A stretch of DNA of 64,000 nt from Comamonadaceae bacterium OH2545_COT-014 (GCA_003859965.1 RQYR01000011.1:1-64000), one strand, 5' to 3'. Shown: positions 8,084-17,584, numbered from the stretch's first letter. The notes: generated from the letters alone by a model not told the origin. Made by a program: numbers and translations.

Positions 8084-8829
8084 CGCACCTCAAGGATCTT
8101 CCGCTTCAGGCGCTTCAGTTCTACGCCACCGCGCCCTACCCTTGCAGCTACTTGCCCGAGCGGCAGGCGCGCTCGCAAGTGGCCACGCCCAGCCACCTGG
8201 TGCACAGCGACGCCTATTCCGGCCTGGTGCGCGCCGGCTTCCGGCGCAGCGGCCTTTACACCTACCGCCCCCATTGCGACGGCTGCAGCGCCTGCCAGCC
8301 GGTGCGCGTGCGCGTGGGCGAATTCCAGCCCAGCCGCAGCCAGCGCCGCGCCCAAACGCGCCACGCCAGCCTGCACGCGCGCGTGCTCAAGCTCTGCTAC
8401 GTGCCCGAGCATTACCAGCTCTACCTGCGCTACCAGAACGACCGCCACGCCGGCGGCGGCATGGACCAGGACAGCACCGAGCAATACGCCCAGTTCATGC
8501 TGCAAAGCCATGTCAACACGCGGCTGGTCGAATTCCGCGAGCCGCCCACCGCGCCCGGCGCGCCGCCCGGGCCGCTGCGCATGGTGTCCATCGTCGATGT
8601 GCTGGCCGACGGCCTGTCCGCCGTCTACACCTTCTACGACCCCGCGCCCGCCGGCGCCAGCTACGGCACTTATGGCGTGCTCTGGCAAATCGCCCAGGCG
8701 CGCGCGCTGGGCCTGCCTTACGTGTACCTGGGCTACTGGATTCAGGACAGCCCCAAGATGGCCTACAAAGCCCGCTTCGCGCCGCTCGACATCCTCGTGG
8801 CCGGCCGCTGGCGGCATGCCGATCTCTGA
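8080..8829 (+). CDS. bpt: Aspartate/glutamate leucyltransferase (Bpt)
   Basis: A 249-residue transferase related to eukaryotic arginyltransferase ATE1. Bacterial Bpt enzymes attach Leu to N-terminal Asp or Glu and so feed the same degradation route as Aat. Visible blocks are [13 protein letters not shown], the Cys pair in [13 protein letters not shown], and a C-terminal [15 protein letters not shown]. The GTG at 8080 was chosen because the family starts here and because of the 4-bp overlap with aat. The upstream ATG at 8011 lies inside aat and is rejected. Confidence 0.93.
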   Translation: MTHLKDLPLQALQFYATAPYPCSYLPERQARSQVATPSHLVHSDAYSGLVRAGFRRSGLYTYRPHCDGCSACQPVRVRVGEFQPSRSQRRAQTRHASLHARVLKLCYVPEHYQLYLRYQNDRHAGGGMDQDSTEQYAQFMLQSHVNTRLVEFREPPTAPGAPPGPLRMVSIVDVLADGLSAVYTFYDPAPAGASYGTYGVLWQIAQARALGLPYVYLGYWIQDSPKMAYKARFAPLDILVAGRWRHADL

Positions 8830-8844
8830 CCCCCGGCGCCTTTC

Positions 8845-9645
8845 GTGACTTTCCCGTTTCCCGCCGCCATGCGCCCTTCCGCCCAAGACCGCGCCCCCGC
8901 CGCCCCGGCCATCCAGGTGATGGAGCGCATGTTCGCCCTCATCGACGTGCTGGCCGGGCGCGAGGAAGCCATGTCGCTCAAGGACATCAGCGCCCGCACC
9001 GGCCTGCACCCCTCCACCACGCACCGCATCCTCAACGACCTGGTGGCCGGCCGCTTCGTCGAACGCCCCGAAGCCGGCACCTACCGCCTGGGCCTGCGGC
9101 TGCTGGAGCTGGGCAATCTGGTCAAAGCCCGCCTGTCCGTGCGCGAAGCCGCCCTGGGCCCCATGCGCGCGCTGCACCAGGCCATTGGCCAGCCGGTCAA
9201 CCTCAGCGTGCGCCAGGGCGATGAAATCGTTTACGTCGAGCGCGTCTGCAGCGAAAGCTCCGGCATGCAGGTGGTGCGCACCATCGGCACCCGCGCCCCG
9301 CTGCACCTCACCTCGGTCGGCAAACTTTTCCTCGCCGCCGAAGATGCGCAGCGCCTGCGCGCCTACGCCAGCCGCACGGGCCTGCCCGGCCACACCCGCA
9401 ACAGCCTGACCCAGCTGTCCGCGCTGGAACGCGAGCTGGCCCGCACCCGCCAAAGCGGCGTGGCGCGCGACAACGAGGAGCTGGAGCTGGGCGTGCGCTG
9501 CATGGCCGCCGGCATCCGCGACGACCAGGGCGTCCTGGTGGCCGGCCTGTCCATCTCCGCCCCGGCCCACCGTTTCGACGAAAGCTGGCTGCCCAAGCTG
9601 CAAGCCACCGCCGCCGGCATTTCGCGCGCCCTGGGCGGGCGCTGA
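8845..9645 (+). CDS. IclR-family transcriptional regulator
   Basis: An N-terminal winged helix-turn-helix (about 25-85; MSLKDISARTGLHPSTTHRI) is followed by the IclR effector-binding domain (about 100-265). That domain includes IVYVERVCS and the conserved ELELGVRCMAAGI with the Cys found in many family members. It starts with GTG at 8845; an ATG at 8869 is an equally plausible start and would shorten the protein by eight residues. IclR proteins usually control adjacent catabolic genes. None is adjacent here, since bpt lies upstream and rmuC is convergent, so the target is unknown. Confidence 0.9.
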   Translation: MTFPFPAAMRPSAQDRAPAAPAIQVMERMFALIDVLAGREEAMSLKDISARTGLHPSTTHRILNDLVAGRFVERPEAGTYRLGLRLLELGNLVKARLSVREAALGPMRALHQAIGQPVNLSVRQGDEIVYVERVCSESSGMQVVRTIGTRAPLHLTSVGKLFLAAEDAQRLRAYASRTGLPGHTRNSLTQLSALERELARTRQSGVARDNEELELGVRCMAAGIRDDQGVLVAGLSISAPAHRFDESWLPKLQATAAGISRALGGR

Positions 9646-9699
9646 CAGCCAAACGACGACAGTTAACCAGGCCGCCCCGCGACGGCGCGCGCGGGCGCT

Positions 9700-11100
9700 T
9701 CAATCCTGCGCTGCTGCCGTGGCATCGCCCGCCTCCGGCGGCAGCCAGGCGGCGGCACTGCGCTCGGGCAGCGCCTGCACGCTTTTCAGGGCGCGGTTCA
9801 TCACGTTGGTGCGGGTTTGCGCCGCGTCCAGCGTGTTGAGAACGGTCTGGGTCTGGTTCTTGACGCGGGCCAGCACGTCGCCGAACTTGCCAAATTCGGT
9901 CTTCACCGCGCCCAGCACTTGCCACACCTCGCTGCTGCGCTTTTCCAGCGCCAAGGTTCTGAAGCCCATTTGCAGGCTGCCCAGCAGCGCCAGCAGCGTG
10001 GTGGGGCCGGCCAGGGTGACGTGGTGCTGGCGCTGCAAGTCCTGCATCAGCCCGGGGCGGCGCAGCACTTCGGCGTACAGCCCTTCGGTGGGCAGAAAGA
10101 GGATGGCGAAGTCGGTGGTGTGCGGCGGCGCCAGGTATTTGGCGGCCACGCTGCGCGCTTGCTGACGGATGCGCGCTTCCAGCGCCCGCGCGGCCTCGGC
10201 GGCGGCGGGGGCGTCGGCGCGCTGCTGGGCATCCAGCAGGCGTTCGTAGTCTTCATTGGGGAACTTGGCGTCAATGGGCAACCACACGGGCACTTCGTCC
10301 GGCCCATGGCCCCGGCCGGGCAGGCGGATGGCGAAGTCCACCACATGCCGGCTGCCAGGGCGGGTGGGCACCTGGGCTGCGTATTGCTCCGGGGCCAGCG
10401 CCTGCTCCAGCAAGGCGGCCAGCTGCGCCTCGCCAAACAGGCCGCGCGTTTTCACGTTGGCCAGCAGGTGCCGCAGATCGCCCACGCCCTGGGCCAGCGT
10501 GTGCATTTCGCCCAGGCCCTTGTGCACCTGCTCCAGCCGCTCGGCCACCTGGCGAAAGCTCTCGCCCAGGCGGGTTTGCAGCGTGGCGTGCAGTTTTTCG
10601 TCCACCGTGCGGCGCATTTCGTCCAGCTTGGCGGCATTGCCTTGCTGCAACTGGGCGAGCTGGGTTTCCAGCGTGGCGCGCACTTCGGCCAGGCGGCGAG
10701 CGTTGCCCTCGCCCAGCGCCTGCAGCTGCGTGGCCAGCGTGTCGGCCAGGGTTTTCTGCAACAACGCAAGTTGCTGGGCAAAGGCGTCGATCTGCGCGTT
10801 CTGCGTGCGCGTGGCTTCGGCAGTTTGCCGCGTCAGCACTTGCTGAAACGTGCCCAGCGTGTGCAGCACTTCCTGCCGGCCGTCGCGCGCGCTGGCGCCC
10901 ATTTCCTGCCGCAGCGCGCGCACCAGCTGTTCGCTGCCCGTGCCGAGGTTCTGGGCCAGCAGTTGCTGCACTTCGCCGCGCGAGGCCACGTCGTCCGGCC
11001 GCCGCGGGCGGCGCAGCAGCAGGGCCAGCAACAGCAGGGCGTTGAGCAGGCCCAGGGCCAGCGTGGCCCACAACAGGGTTTCATGGCCTGGGGTGTTCAT
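9700..11100 (-). CDS. rmuC: DNA recombination protein RmuC
   Basis: A 466-residue protein with an N-terminal membrane anchor (about 8-28), a long coiled-coil region rich in Gln, Ala and Arg (about 50-210), and the C-terminal RmuC nuclease-like domain (about 215-440). The domain is recognised by RGLFGEAQLAALLEQ, VWLPIDAKFPNEDYERL and FLPTEGLYAEVL. RmuC limits recombination at inverted repeats in E. coli. The ATG at 11098-11100 has AGGAG upstream; the frame open to 11142 lacks similarity. Confidence 0.92.
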   Translation of the reverse strand: MNTPGHETLLWATLALGLLNALLLLALLLRRPRRPDDVASRGEVQQLLAQNLGTGSEQLVRALRQEMGASARDGRQEVLHTLGTFQQVLTRQTAEATRTQNAQIDAFAQQLALLQKTLADTLATQLQALGEGNARRLAEVRATLETQLAQLQQGNAAKLDEMRRTVDEKLHATLQTRLGESFRQVAERLEQVHKGLGEMHTLAQGVGDLRHLLANVKTRGLFGEAQLAALLEQALAPEQYAAQVPTRPGSRHVVDFAIRLPGRGHGPDEVPVWLPIDAKFPNEDYERLLDAQQRADAPAAAEAARALEARIRQQARSVAAKYLAPPHTTDFAILFLPTEGLYAEVLRRPGLMQDLQRQHHVTLAGPTTLLALLGSLQMGFRTLALEKRSSEVWQVLGAVKTEFGKFGDVLARVKNQTQTVLNTLDAAQTRTNVMNRALKSVQALPERSAAAWLPPEAGDATAAAQD

Positions 11101-11181
11101 GGGGCGGGCTCCTGTCTGCGTTCTCGGTCTGCGGTCATGCACAGCGGGGGGCAGACCGGGCCGCCGGCCGCACGCTTGATT

Positions 11182-11199
11182 GCTACACTTTAAATAGCT
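11182..11199. repeat. 18-nt palindromic core upstream of rmuC
   Basis: GCTACACTTTAAATAGCT, in the spacer between rmuC and the hydroxyacid dehydrogenase. It sits in the AT-richest part of that spacer. Confidence 0.55.
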
Positions 11200-11269
11200 A
11201 ATTAGGCAATATGGGTGTGCCCTGAGGGGCCAAAAGGCATTGCATGCCAGCGCACGGGCTGGCCGCCCT

Positions 11270-12262
11270 TCAGCGCCCGGGGGCCAGCGCCTCGGGGTTG
11301 ACCGGCGTGAGCGCCCGGCCCTGGGTGTGGAAGGCGATCAGGTTGTCCGCCGCCAGGTGGGCCATGGCGCGTCGGGTTGGCTCGGTAGCGCTGGCAATGT
11401 GGGGCGTGAGCACCACGTTGCGGCAGGCCAGCAGGGCGGGGTGCACTTGCGGCTCGCCTTCGAACACGTCCAGCCCGGCGGCGGCAATGCGGCCGGCCTG
11501 CAGCGCCTGGGCCAGCGCCGCGTCGTCCACGATGCCGCCGCGCGCCAGGTTGACCAGGGTGGCGCTGGGTTTCATCAGCGCCAGCTCGGCCGCGCCGATG
11601 GTGTGGTGCGCCTCGGGCGTGTAGGGCAGCACCAGCACCACATGGTCGGCGGTTTGCAGCAGCTCTTGCTTGCTCACGTAGCGGGCCTGGCAGGCGGCCT
11701 CGGTGGCGGCGTCCAGCCGCGTGCGGTTGTGGTAGATGACCCGCATGCCAAAGCCCAGCGCGCCACGCCGGGCCACGCCCTGGCCGATGCGGCCCATGCC
11801 GATGATGCCCAGCGTGCTGCCGTGCACCTCCTGCCCGGCAAAGAGGTCATAGCGCCACTTCTGCCACTGGCCGGCGCGCAGGAAATGCTCGCTCTCGGTG
11901 ATGCGGCGGGCGGTGGCCATGAGCAGGGCGAAGCCGAAGTCGGCCGTGGTTTCGGTGAGCACGCCGGGCGCGTTGGCGCCCAGCACGCCGGCGGCGGTCA
12001 TGGCGGCCACGTCGAAGTTGTTGTAGCCCACGGCCATGTTGGCCACGATTTTCAAGGTGGGGCATTGCGCCAGCAGCGCGGCGTCGATGCGCTCGCCGCC
12101 GGTGGTGAAGGCGCCCCATTTGCCCGCCAGGCGCGCCGCCAGGGCGGGGCCGGCCAGCGCGTCGTCGGCCTGGTTGGCGTCGACCTCGAAATGCGCGGCC
12201 AGCTTGCCGATCACGTCGTCGAAGATGGCGCGCGCCACCAGAATGCGGGGCTTGGCCGTCAT
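11270..12262 (-). CDS. D-2-hydroxyacid dehydrogenase (GhrB/glyoxylate reductase-like)
   Basis: A 330-residue NAD(P)-dependent dehydrogenase of the glyoxylate/hydroxypyruvate/2-ketogluconate reductase branch. The Rossmann motif GMGRIG is at 155-160. The catalytic Arg241 (NLARGG), Glu270 (FEGEP) and His288 (TPHIA) are all present. The start ATG overlaps the stop of the upstream transporter gene (ATGA, 12259-12262), so the two are almost certainly co-transcribed. Co-transport of a hydroxy- or ketoacid substrate is a natural inference. The specific substrate is not resolved. Confidence 0.9.
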   Translation of the reverse strand: MTAKPRILVARAIFDDVIGKLAAHFEVDANQADDALAGPALAARLAGKWGAFTTGGERIDAALLAQCPTLKIVANMAVGYNNFDVAAMTAAGVLGANAPGVLTETTADFGFALLMATARRITESEHFLRAGQWQKWRYDLFAGQEVHGSTLGIIGMGRIGQGVARRGALGFGMRVIYHNRTRLDAATEAACQARYVSKQELLQTADHVVLVLPYTPEAHHTIGAAELALMKPSATLVNLARGGIVDDAALAQALQAGRIAAAGLDVFEGEPQVHPALLACRNVVLTPHIASATEPTRRAMAHLAADNLIAFHTQGRALTPVNPEALAPGR

Positions 12263-13689
12263 GCGATGAAGATCCAGGTGACCAGGGCGAACAGCGGCAC
12301 CAGGAAGACCGTGGACCAGACCATGTAGCCGAAAAAGCTGGGCATGCGCACGCCCCGGTCTTCGGCAATGGCCTTGACCATCAGGTTGGGCGCGTTGCCA
12401 ATGTAGGTGTTGGCGCCCATGAACACGGCGCCGGCGGAGATGGCGCCCAGCGTGCCGGCCAGCGGCCCCATGAGGGTGGCCGCGTCCCCGCCAGCGGTGT
12501 TGAAGAACACCAGGTAGGTGGGCGCGTTGTCCAGAAAAGAGCTGAGCACGCCGGTCGCCCAGAAGTACATGGCGGGGTTGGGCGTGCCGTCTTCACGGGT
12601 GACGGCGCGCACGATGGCGCCAAAGGGGCCGTTCTCGCCCGCTTGCAGCATGGCGATGACGGGGATGATGGTAAGGAAGATGCCCGCGAACAGCTTGGCC
12701 ACTTCCTGCATGGGCCACCACGAAAACTGGTTGTTCGCGTGCACGCTTTGCGGCGTGATGAGGAGTGAGATGACGGTCACGATCACCAGGCCCGCGTCGC
12801 GCACCAGGCTGGGCAGGGCCACGTGGGTGCCGGCGATGTTGAACTCGATGCCCGGCTTCCACAAACCGCTCATCAGCACCAGCGCCACCACCACGCCCAG
12901 CAGCCAGAAGTTGACCGCGCCGTCAAAGCCCAGGCGTTCGTTGGTGGGCGTGGGGTCCACGGGGCGCACGCCTTCCTTGCGGAAGTAGTAGCTGTCCAGC
13001 AGGTAGAAGATGACCAGCAGCGACGTGTTGAGCAGCGCCGTTTCAATGAACAGGTGCTTGAACGTCCAGAAAAAGCTCACGCCCTTGAGAAAGCCCAGAA
13101 ACAGCGGCGGATCGCCCAGCGGCGTGAGCGAGCCGCCGATGTTGCTGACGATGAAGATGAAAAACACCACCACATGCACGTTGTTACGGCGGTTGTCGTT
13201 GGCGCGGATGAGCGGGCGGATCAGCAGCATAGACGCGCCCGTGGTGCCCATCAGGCTGGCCAGCATCCCGCCCGTGGCCAGAATGCCCGTGTTCAGCAGC
13301 GGGCTGCCGCGCAGGTTGCCCCGGATGTAAATACCGCCCGAGACGGTGAACAGCGCCGTCAGCAGCAGAATGAACGGGATGTACTCGGCCAGCAGCGCAT
13401 GCACCACGCCCGCGCCCGCCGCCGCCGGGCCGAACACGGCCGCGAACGGCAGCAGAAATGCCAGCGCCCAGGCCGCCGTGATCTTGCCGAAATGGTTGTG
13501 CCAGAACTGCGGCGCCAGCAGCGGCAGCACGGCAATGGACAGCAGCACTCCGGCAAAGGGCACGCCCCAGGCCACATGGAGCTGGCTGCCATCCAGCTCG
13601 GCCGCGTGGCCCAGCGCGGGCATGGCCAGCACAGCCAGCAGGGCGGCGCAACGGAAAACAAAGGGAACAGACGAGCGGATGGACATCAT
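12259..13689 (-). CDS. CitMHS-like sodium/citrate family transporter
   Basis: A polytopic inner-membrane protein of about 476 residues with roughly a dozen hydrophobic segments. It starts with a signal-like helix, and conserved blocks include LMGTTGASMLLIRPL, NIGGSLTPLGDPPLF, SSFLDNAPTYLVFF and MGANTYIGNAPN. Such paired NxG/TP loops are typical of ion-transporter (ArsB/NhaD/CitMHS) folds, and this subgroup is annotated either as putative citrate transporter or as sodium:proton antiporter. ATGATG at 13684-13689 offers two adjacent starts and no strong ribosome-binding site is visible. It overlaps the dehydrogenase gene by 4 bp. Confidence 0.82.
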   Translation of the reverse strand: MMSIRSSVPFVFRCAALLAVLAMPALGHAAELDGSQLHVAWGVPFAGVLLSIAVLPLLAPQFWHNHFGKITAAWALAFLLPFAAVFGPAAAGAGVVHALLAEYIPFILLLTALFTVSGGIYIRGNLRGSPLLNTGILATGGMLASLMGTTGASMLLIRPLIRANDNRRNNVHVVVFFIFIVSNIGGSLTPLGDPPLFLGFLKGVSFFWTFKHLFIETALLNTSLLVIFYLLDSYYFRKEGVRPVDPTPTNERLGFDGAVNFWLLGVVVALVLMSGLWKPGIEFNIAGTHVALPSLVRDAGLVIVTVISLLITPQSVHANNQFSWWPMQEVAKLFAGIFLTIIPVIAMLQAGENGPFGAIVRAVTREDGTPNPAMYFWATGVLSSFLDNAPTYLVFFNTAGGDAATLMGPLAGTLGAISAGAVFMGANTYIGNAPNLMVKAIAEDRGVRMPSFFGYMVWSTVFLVPLFALVTWIFIA

Positions 13690-13782
13690 GCTTGGCAAGC
13701 CCGCGCCCGCTGGGGGCAGGCCGGGCAAGGGGTTTCGGGTTCCGGAAAAAATGGTGTGGCGGGCGGTTTCACGCGGCCCATT

Positions 13783-15015
13783 TCAGGCCGCTGAGCCGCC
13801 GCCGGGCGCGCATGCAGGTGTAGGTGCAGGCGTCGGTGGCGGCGCGATCTCGAACACCTGGCGCAGATAGGCCAGGTAGTTTTCGTCGTCGCACATGCCT
13901 TTGCCGGGCGTGTCGGAAATCTTGGCCACGGGCTGGCCGTTGCAGCGCACCATCTTGATGACGATTTGCAGCGGCTCATAGCCCAGGTCGTTGGTCAGGT
14001 TGGTGCCAATGCCAAAGGCCAGCTGGCAGCGCCCGCGAAAGCGCTGGTACAGCTCGATGGTGCGCGGCACGGTCAGCCCGTCAGAGAAGATCAGCGTCTT
14101 GGTGCGCGGGTCCACGCGGTGCTGCGCATAGTGGGCCAGCATGCGCTCGCCCCAGTCGAACGGGTCGCCGCTGTCATGGCGTGCGCCGTCGAACAGTTTG
14201 CAAAAGTACAGATCAAAGTCGCGCAAGAACGCGTTCATGCCGTACACGTCAGACAGCGCGATGCCCAGGTCGCCCCGGTATTCCTTGGCCCACATCTCGA
14301 AGCCGAAGGTCTGGCTGTCGCGCAGGCGCGGGCCCAGCGCCTGGCAGGCTTGCAGGTATTCGTGCGCCATGGTGCCCAGCGGGGTCAGGCCCAGCTTCAT
14401 CGCATACAGCACGTTGCTGGTGCCCGCCAGCTGCCCGGCCGCGCCTGTGCCCAGGCCAGTCATGAGCTGGCGCAGCAGCCCTTCATGCCAGGTGCGCGAA
14501 AAGCGCCGGCGCGTGCCGTAGTCGGCAATCTTGAGCTGTGCCAGCCCGTCGGCCTTGAGCTGCGCCATCTTGGCGTGCAGGCGGCGGTCGCCCTCGGCCA
14601 GGTCCGGCTGCGGCTGGGTGTTGCGGAAGTACACCTCGTTGACGATGGCCAGCAGCGGAATCTCGAACAAGATGGTGTGCAACCACGGCCCGCGGATGAC
14701 GATGTCGATCTCGCCATGGGGCAGCGGCGTCAGGCTCACGTATTTCTCGTTGAGCCGGAAGATGCCCAGGAAATCCACGAAATCGCTCTTGATGAAGCGC
14801 AGCGAGCGCAGATAGTCCAGCTCGTCTTCCTGAAAGCGCAGCGTGCACAGGTGGCGGATCTCCTCGCGAATCTCATCCACATACGGCGCCAGCTGCACAC
14901 CCGGGTTGCGGCACTTGAACTTGTATTCCACCTGCGCACCCGGAAACTGATGCAGCACCACTTGCATCATGGTGAACTTGTACAGGTCGGTATCGAGCAG
15001 GCTCTGGATGATCAT
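13783..15015 (-). CDS. pncB: Nicotinate phosphoribosyltransferase
   Basis: A 410-residue enzyme that makes nicotinate mononucleotide from nicotinate, PRPP and ATP in the Preiss-Handler route. The family N-terminus [16 protein letters not shown], the active-site stretch [16 protein letters not shown] and [15 protein letters not shown] are clear. The enzyme that supplies nicotinate, PncA, is encoded 23 kb away at 37983-38618. The ATG has AGGAGA upstream. It is transcribed alone. Confidence 0.95.
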   Translation of the reverse strand: MIIQSLLDTDLYKFTMMQVVLHQFPGAQVEYKFKCRNPGVQLAPYVDEIREEIRHLCTLRFQEDELDYLRSLRFIKSDFVDFLGIFRLNEKYVSLTPLPHGEIDIVIRGPWLHTILFEIPLLAIVNEVYFRNTQPQPDLAEGDRRLHAKMAQLKADGLAQLKIADYGTRRRFSRTWHEGLLRQLMTGLGTGAAGQLAGTSNVLYAMKLGLTPLGTMAHEYLQACQALGPRLRDSQTFGFEMWAKEYRGDLGIALSDVYGMNAFLRDFDLYFCKLFDGARHDSGDPFDWGERMLAHYAQHRVDPRTKTLIFSDGLTVPRTIELYQRFRGRCQLAFGIGTNLTNDLGYEPLQIVIKMVRCNGQPVAKISDTPGKGMCDDENYLAYLRQVFEIAPPPTPAPTPACAPGGGSAA

Positions 15016-15347
15016 GGTGAAGCAGGTGTCTCCTGATGGGCGCGCCGCATCGGCGCTGGCACCGGCATCCGTGCGCGGACAGGCGCCAGGCCGACGTGCA
15101 GGAATTTTGGCTTGCGATTAGTCGTGCAGCCGCACAGCAAGTACAAATCAAGCGTGTGCGCTGGCGTGCGCGCGAGTGTACCGGCGGTCACGGCGCGCGC
15201 CCTTCGCCAGCCTGGCAGGCCACGCCGCAAGAACAGTCAAAAACCAGCTTCCGGCAAGCCCTTTCTTCATTATTTGCTATCAATAGCAAAGCAAACTTTC
15301 AAGCTGACATGCCTCCCCGGCGCGCACGCCGCCCGGCCCCCGGCGGC
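15016..15347. other. Intergenic region upstream of pncB
   Basis: No gene is recognised in these 332 bp. It must contain the pncB promoter, but no confident -35/-10 pair is visible. The segment 15265-15300 is AT-rich and contains the perfect inverted repeat TTTGCTATcaATAGCAAA (15273-15290). Confidence 0.6.
15276..15293. repeat. 18-nt palindromic core upstream of pncB
   Basis: GCTATCAATAGCAAAGCA. Here the palindrome also folds more tightly, as TTTGCTAT/ATAGCAAA with a 2-nt spacer. It lies downstream of nudL as well as upstream of pncB. Confidence 0.5.
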
Positions 15348-16082
15348 TCAGGCCGAAAGAAAACGGTAGAAATTGCGCAGCATGCCCGCCGTCGCCCCCC
15401 AGATGTAGCGCTCCACGCCCTCGCCGGCAGGCCGCGATTCATCGGCCGCCGCATTGGCCGCATCACCGGCCCAGAGTGGCTCCACATAAGGCATGGAAAA
15501 CCACTCGCGCGTCACGCCCTGCCACTGAACGCGGTGGCGCCGGTGGTGCGCCGGGTTCATCAAAAACGCCAGCGGCACCTCGAAAGCATGGGCCACCTCA
15601 TCCGGGTTGGGGGTCAGCGCAAAGCCCTCGCGCACCAGCGCCACCACCGGCGTCACGATGAACTGGGTGCCCGTCACATACACCGGCAGCTCGCCCACCA
15701 CCTCCACAAAACGGCGCTGCAAACCCACCTCCTCCTCTGCCTCGCGCAAGGCTGTGGCCGTGGCATCGGCATCATCCGCGTCGCTCTTGCCCCCCGGAAA
15801 CGCCACCTGCCCCGAGTGCGTGGACAAATGCGCCGTGCGCTCGGTCAGCAGCACCGACAAGCCGCCCGCGCGCGCCACCAGCGGCACCAGCACGGCGGCC
15901 CGCGCCGGCGGGCGGTCGGCAAAACGCGGCTCATGCCGCAGCTCGGGCTGCCACGCCGGCGGCGCCGCAAAGCGCTGGCGCAGCCCCTGCGGCGTCAGCC
16001 GCTCCGGCGGCACGGCAGGCAAGTGCGCATCCACGCCCGTCACGGGCGCCTGGCGCGGGTCAAAGGCAGAAATCGTACGCAT
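15348..16082 (-). CDS. nudL: CoA pyrophosphatase (Nudix)
   Basis: A 244-residue Nudix enzyme of the CoA-pyrophosphatase group, which cleaves CoA to 4'-phosphopantetheine and 3',5'-ADP. The group signature LTERTAHLSTHSGQVAFPGG precedes the Nudix box, in which GGKSDADDADATATALREAE runs on into EEVGL (about 95-120). The end FLSA lies just before an AT-rich spacer. Many relatives have this gene next to rplS; here rplS is 5.7 kb away, separated by prfB, pepN and fbp. Confidence 0.92.
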   Translation of the reverse strand: MRTISAFDPRQAPVTGVDAHLPAVPPERLTPQGLRQRFAAPPAWQPELRHEPRFADRPPARAAVLVPLVARAGGLSVLLTERTAHLSTHSGQVAFPGGKSDADDADATATALREAEEEVGLQRRFVEVVGELPVYVTGTQFIVTPVVALVREGFALTPNPDEVAHAFEVPLAFLMNPAHHRRHRVQWQGVTREWFSMPYVEPLWAGDAANAAADESRPAGEGVERYIWGATAGMLRNFYRFLSA

Positions 16083-16171
16083 GGGTCAGGTGCGGATGAT
16101 GCCCAAAATCACCGCCCTCCCCTTGCCCGCCTGAATCACCCAGGCTCCGGGCCTGCGACAATACGCCCCCA

Positions 16172-16264
16172 GCCCCGGTGGTGAAACAGGTAGACACAGC
16201 GGACTTAAAATCCGCCGCCCACCCGAAAGGGAGCGTGCCGGTTCGACCCCGGCCCGGGGCACCA
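16172..16264 (+). tRNA. tRNA-Leu (anticodon TAA)
   Basis: The acceptor stem GCCCCGG (16172-16178) pairs with CCGGGGC (16254-16260), followed by A and an encoded CCA. The anticodon loop CTTAAAA gives anticodon TAA. The long variable arm (CCACCCGAAAGGGAG region) and the GGTTCGACCC T arm are typical of class II tRNA-Leu. Confidence 0.95.
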
Positions 16265-16280
16265 CCATCCCACATTCTCT

Positions 16281-16298
16281 GCTACGAAGGCTGTAGCA
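16281..16298. repeat. 18-nt palindromic core after tRNA-Leu
   Basis: GCTACGAAGGCTGTAGCA. It extends to a perfect 9-bp-arm hairpin CTCTGCTAC/GTAGCAGAG at 16277-16301, right behind the tRNA. There is no U tract, so its role in 3' end formation is uncertain. Confidence 0.55.
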
Positions 16299-16384
16299 GA
16301 GCTTGCATCCCGCCCACGCCAACCCGGGGCCCCGCGCTTGGCCTGAATCCAAGCCGCCCCGCAGCCAGGAAAGCCCGAATCACC

Positions 16385-17489
16385 ATGGACGCAGAACGCA
16401 TCAACCAGATCGACAGCCAGCTCACCGACCTGCGCGCGCGCACCAACGCGCTACGGGGGTATCTTTGACTACCCTGCCAAGGCCGACCGCCTGCGCACGG
16501 TAAACGCCGCGCTGGAAGACCCCGCCGTCTGGAACGACCCCAAGAAAGCCCAGGAGCTGGGCAAGGAAAAGAAGTCGCTCGACGACGTGGTGGGCGTGAT
16601 CGACCAGCTCACCCAGGAGCTGGCCGACAACGCCGAGCTGTTCGAGATGAGCCGTGATGAAGGCGACGAAGCCGGCATGGCCGCCATTGAGGCCGACGCC
16701 GCCCGGCTCGGCGCCACGGTGGAGCAGCTCGAATTCCGCCGCATGTTCAACCAGCCGGCCGACCCGAACAACGCCTTCCTCGACATCCAGGCCGGCGCCG
16801 GCGGCACCGAGGCGCAGGACTGGGCCAGCATGCTGCTGCGCCAGTACCTGAAATACGCCGAACGCAAGGGCTTCAAGGCCACGGTGGAAGACGAATCGCC
16901 CGGCGAACAGGCAGGCATCAAGAGCGCCACCATCAAGATTGACGGCGACTACGCCTTCGGCCTGCTGCGCACCGAAAGCGGCGTGCACCGACTGGTGCGC
17001 AAAAGCCCGTTCGACTCCGCCGGCGGGCGCCACACCAGCTTTGCCAGCGTGTTCGTGTACCCGGAGATCGACGACTCCATCGAGATCGAGATCAACCCCG
17101 CCGACGTGCGCACCGACACCTACCGCGCCAGCGGCGCGGGCGGCCAGCACATCAACAAGACCGATTCGGCCGTGCGCCTGACGCACATCCCCACCGGCAT
17201 CGTCGTGCAGTGCCAGGACAGCCGCAGCCAGCACAGCAACCGCGACGTGGCCTGGCGCCGCCTGCGCTCGCGCCTGTACGACTTCGAGATGCGCAAGCGC
17301 CTGGAAGAGCAGCAAAAGCTGGAAGACAGCAAGACCGACGTGGGCTGGGGCCACCAGATCCGCAGCTACGTGCTGGACCAAAGCCGCATCAAGGACTTGC
17401 GCACGGGCGTCGAGATCAGCAACACGCAGAAAGTGCTGGACGGCGACCTGGACGCCTTCATCGAGGCCAGCCTGAAGCAAGGCGTCTGA
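16385..17489 (+). CDS. prfB: Peptide chain release factor 2, programmed +1 frameshift
   Basis: Recognises UGA and UAA stop codons and triggers release of the finished protein. The product is 367 residues, made by shifting from the first frame (16385-16465) into +1 (from 16467). Visible features are the RF2 tripeptide SPF ([10 protein letters not shown]), the catalytic GGQ ([12 protein letters not shown]) and the N-terminal helical domain. The in-frame UGA at 16466-16468 is the autoregulatory sensor: low RF2 favours the shift. The gene is followed by a strong terminator (17525-17567). The ATG at 16385 begins the family sequence [13 protein letters not shown]; frames from upstream ATGs overlap the tRNA. 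Confidence 0.97.
16454..16469 (+). promoter_or_regulatory. prfB +1 frameshift site
   Basis: CGG GGG TAT CTT TGA C. A GGGGG block acts as an internal Shine-Dalgarno-like element just before the slippery CTT, followed by the in-frame UGA; slippage of the CUU tRNA to UUU resumes at GAC. This is the canonical layout. The first base of the usual AGGGGG is C here. Confidence 0.95.
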
Positions 17490-17524
17490 ACCCGTCCGCC
17501 GCACCGCGAACCATGCCCATTCAG

Positions 17525-17567
17525 GCTGCCAGCGCCTTTCCATCAAGCGCTGGCAGCTACTTTTTTT
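17525..17567 (+). terminator. prfB rho-independent terminator
   Basis: Perfect 11-bp arms GCTGCCAGCGC (17525-17535) and GCGCTGGCAGC (17547-17557) with an 11-nt loop, then TAC and T7. The pepN start is only 18 bp beyond the T run. Confidence 0.85.
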
Positions 17568-17573
17568 GAAGCA
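17556..17573. repeat. 18-nt palindromic core forming the prfB terminator U tract
   Basis: GCTACTTTTTTTGAAGCA overlaps the last bases of the terminator stem and provides its T run. A repeat-family member appears to serve as the terminator here. Confidence 0.55.
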
Positions 17574-17584
17574 AAGGACACCCC

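Noticed and set aside
7705-9603. 632-codon minus-strand open frame opposite bpt and iclR
   Set aside because: Antisense shadow across three well-supported plus-strand genes; composition typical of complement translation and no family match.
15016-15347. Riboswitch upstream of pncB
   Set aside because: No recognisable conserved aptamer core; the only structure is the short TTTGCTAT/ATAGCAAA palindrome, which belongs to the dispersed family.
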